A DNA stretch of 64,000 nt. Source: Leeuwenhoekiella blandensis MED217 (GTDB lineage: Bacteria; Bacteroidota; Bacteroidia; Flavobacteriales; Flavobacteriaceae). Below the pieces are notes generated by a model. That model had not been told where the DNA came from and did not search any database. It worked only from the letters and a program-made list of their open reading frames with translations. Location of the stretch: positions 1,749,145 through 1,813,144 of the forward strand of contig NZ_CH672395.1 in NCBI RefSeq assembly GCF_000152985.1, written 5' to 3'. Positions 62,409-64,000 of the stretch are shown here, in pieces. A program made the translations under genes and the position numbers. Position 1 is the first letter of the stretch, and each line of letters begins with the position of its first letter.

Positions 62409-64000
62409 ATTTCTCAAAGGTTTCCCTTTCTTGATCATATGCTCCAGACGCTCTAGAGTCTTACGCTCCCCGCAAAGGCTTAAGAAAGCTTCGCGTTCAA
62501 GATCTAGCAAGTAACGCTCACTTACATAAGAAGCTTCAGATAAATCACCACCAGCCATTACATAAGCCAGTTTATTAGCGATCTTTTGATCGTGATCACT
62601 GATGTATTTCCCTGCGTTCATTTGATCGGTTCCTACTAAGAAAGCACCCAAAGCCTGTTTACCTAAGACTTTAATGTCGGTACGTTCAATAGGTTTGGTG
62701 TAGCCTTGATCTGCCATAAACTTCGCTACTTCTTTTGCCGCAGCGATCTGACGATCTTTATTGACCACAACAATGTCTTTGCCCGGTTTTAAAATCCCTA
62801 AGTCGTAAGCTTCATAAGCTGAAGTCGAAACTTTTGCCATACCAATCGTTAGGAAATATTCGCGTAGTCGGTTTAACTCGACATCATCTTTATGATAGGT
62901 TTCAGAAGCTCTTAAAGTCATTTCTTTAGAACCACCACCGCCGGGAATTACCCCAACACCAAATTCTACCAGACCGATATAACTCTCAGCAGCAGCCACA
63001 ACGCGGTCTGCGTGCAAAGTCATCTCGCAACCACCACCTAAGGTCATCGCTTGTGGAGCAACAACGGTAGGAATAGAAGAGTAGCGCAAGCGCATACAGG
63101 TATCCTGAAAGTATTTAACGGCAGCGTTAAGCTCATCATATTCCTGCTCAACGGCCATCATAAAGATCATCCCGATATTTGCACCCACAGAGAAATTCTT
63201 CCCTTGATTCGCAACAACGAGTCCGGCGAAATCTTTTTCAGCTAAATCAATAGCTCGATTTAAACCGCTCAAAACGTCGCCACCAATAGAATTCATTTTA
63301 GATCGGAATTCTACATTTAGGATTCCATCGCCGAGGTCTTCAACAACAACGCCGCTGTTTTTAAATACTTCTTTAGATTCACGGATGTTGTCGAGAATAA
63401 TAAAGCCATCCTGACCTGGTTTTTTCACATATTCTTTCTTCGGAATATCGTAGTAGAAGGTATTTCCTTCTTTTACAGTGTAGAAGGAATCTTTACCGGA
63501 AGAAAGCATCGCGGCAACCCAATCGGCTACTTCATAACCTTCGGCTTTCATCAATTCAATACCTTTCTCAACTCCTACAGCATCCCAAATTTGAAACGGA
63601 CCGTGCTCCCAGCCGTAACCGGCACGCATAGCGTCATCAATCTTGTATAGTTCATCGGTGATCTCAGGAATACGATTTTGCACGTAAGCGAATAAGCCTG
63701 CGAAATTTTTACGGAAGAATTCTCCAGCTTTATCTTTTCCTTTAACTAGAACCGGAAAGCGGTCAGCCACATTATCAATAGACTTCGTCATCTCAAGCGT
63801 ACTGAAAGAAGCGCGCTTGTTGGCTCTATATTCCATAGAATTCAGGTCTAGCGTTAATATCTCGCTAGAGCCATCCTCCTTTTTAATTTTCTTATAAAAT
63901 CCTTGTCCGGTTTTGCTTCCTAACCATTTATTCTCGTGCATCGTGTTGATGTAGTTAGGTAGCGAAAACAACTCAGCACGCTCATCGTTTTCTACATTCT
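62406..64000 (-). CDS. 3-hydroxyacyl-CoA dehydrogenase/enoyl-CoA hydratase multifunctional protein (C-terminal part, 5' end off window)
   Basis: The frame is open to the right edge with no start needed inside the window, since NVENDERAELFSLPNYINT reads straight through. About 531 residues are visible. They contain the end of the NAD-binding 3HCDH domain and its C-terminal helical domain (WLGSKTGQGFYKK, IDDAMRAGYGWEHGPFQIWDAVG). A crotonase domain follows (IMMAVEQEYDELNAAVKYFQ, APQAMTLGGGCEMTLHADRVVAA, EFGVGVIPGGGGSKEMTLRA). The 3HCDH-before-ECH order is the one common in Bacteroidota FadB-like proteins of about 800 residues, so about 270 residues are missing. It performs the hydration and 3-hydroxyacyl oxidation steps of beta-oxidation and starts the operon continued by thiolase and acyl-CoA dehydrogenase. 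Confidence 0.93.
   Translation of the reverse strand, partial: NVENDERAELFSLPNYINTMHENKWLGSKTGQGFYKKIKKEDGSSEILTLDLNSMEYRANKRASFSTLEMTKSIDNVADRFPVLVKGKDKAGEFFRKNFAGLFAYVQNRIPEITDELYKIDDAMRAGYGWEHGPFQIWDAVGVEKGIELMKAEGYEVADWVAAMLSSGKDSFYTVKEGNTFYYDIPKKEYVKKPGQDGFIILDNIRESKEVFKNSGVVVEDLGDGILNVEFRSKMNSIGGDVLSGLNRAIDLAEKDFAGLVVANQGKNFSVGANIGMIFMMAVEQEYDELNAAVKYFQDTCMRLRYSSIPTVVAPQAMTLGGGCEMTLHADRVVAAAESYIGLVEFGVGVIPGGGGSKEMTLRASETYHKDDVELNRLREYFLTIGMAKVSTSAYEAYDLGILKPGKDIVVVNKDRQIAAAKEVAKFMADQGYTKPIERTDIKVLGKQALGAFLVGTDQMNAGKYISDHDQKIANKLAYVMAGGDLSEASYVSERYLLDLEREAFLSLCGERKTLERLEHMIKKGKPLRN

Overview
The window looks like chromosome of a Flavobacteriia member (Bacteroidota), probably a free-living or marine polysaccharide degrader. 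This rests on two SusC/SusD pairs, a hybrid two-component regulator of the Bacteroidota type, lipoprotein signals throughout, DUF4959/DUF4998/DUF5013-type surface proteins, a giant Cys-containing modular surface protein and low-GC intergenic DNA. No rRNA, tRNA, CRISPR array, transposase or phage gene was seen.

Layout. 1-3095 (minus): N-terminal part of a very large repetitive surface protein that runs off the left edge. 3286-14868: housekeeping genes, namely pirin, YjbQ, a HAD phosphatase, an S10 peptidase, an amidohydrolase, the oxidative pentose phosphate genes gnd and zwf-pgl (divergent), a CDF metal transporter and an MscS channel. 15164-54436: a large polysaccharide utilization locus (PUL). 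54433-58129 (minus): a tight four-gene unit (beta-propeller protein, MFS transporter, CBM9-like lipoprotein, aldo/keto reductase). 58307-58600: a small GIY-YIG nuclease gene bracketed by two copies of a palindromic repeat. 58853-64000 (minus): fatty-acid beta-oxidation genes (multifunctional HADH/ECH, thiolase, acyl-CoA dehydrogenase) with a four-helix-bundle S23-type gene lodged among them.

The PUL has two arms. Arm 1 is susC-susD (minus), divergent from a tandem GH43 lipoprotein gene. Arm 2 begins with a GH43_24-like gene, followed by susC, susD and two surface glycan-binding lipoproteins. A perfect 15-bp terminator hairpin then separates these from a lipoprotein with a zinc-peptidase motif, a BNR-propeller protein (GH145/PL42/PL25-like), GH2, GH97, GH16, GH105, GH154 (DUF2264), a second GH2 and an MG2/plug protein. 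One HTCS regulator lies between the arms. The combination of GH43_24 with a Glu/Gln catalytic pair, GH16, GH2, GH154, GH105 and a rhamnose-glucuronate-lyase-like propeller, with no sulfatase, points to type II arabinogalactan or arabinogalactan-protein (inference).

The main new observations are: (i) a roughly 45-bp motif shared by the leaders of both PUL arms, in the same orientation and 87-89 nt before the first start codon, a candidate HTCS operator; (ii) a putative metallopeptidase in a PUL whose likely substrate is a proteoglycan; (iii) three families of short dispersed repeats, two of which surround small genes (GIY-YIG, S23 four-helix bundle), while the third lies just behind terminators; (iv) a 951-bp (317-residue) near-identical internal repeat in the surface protein.
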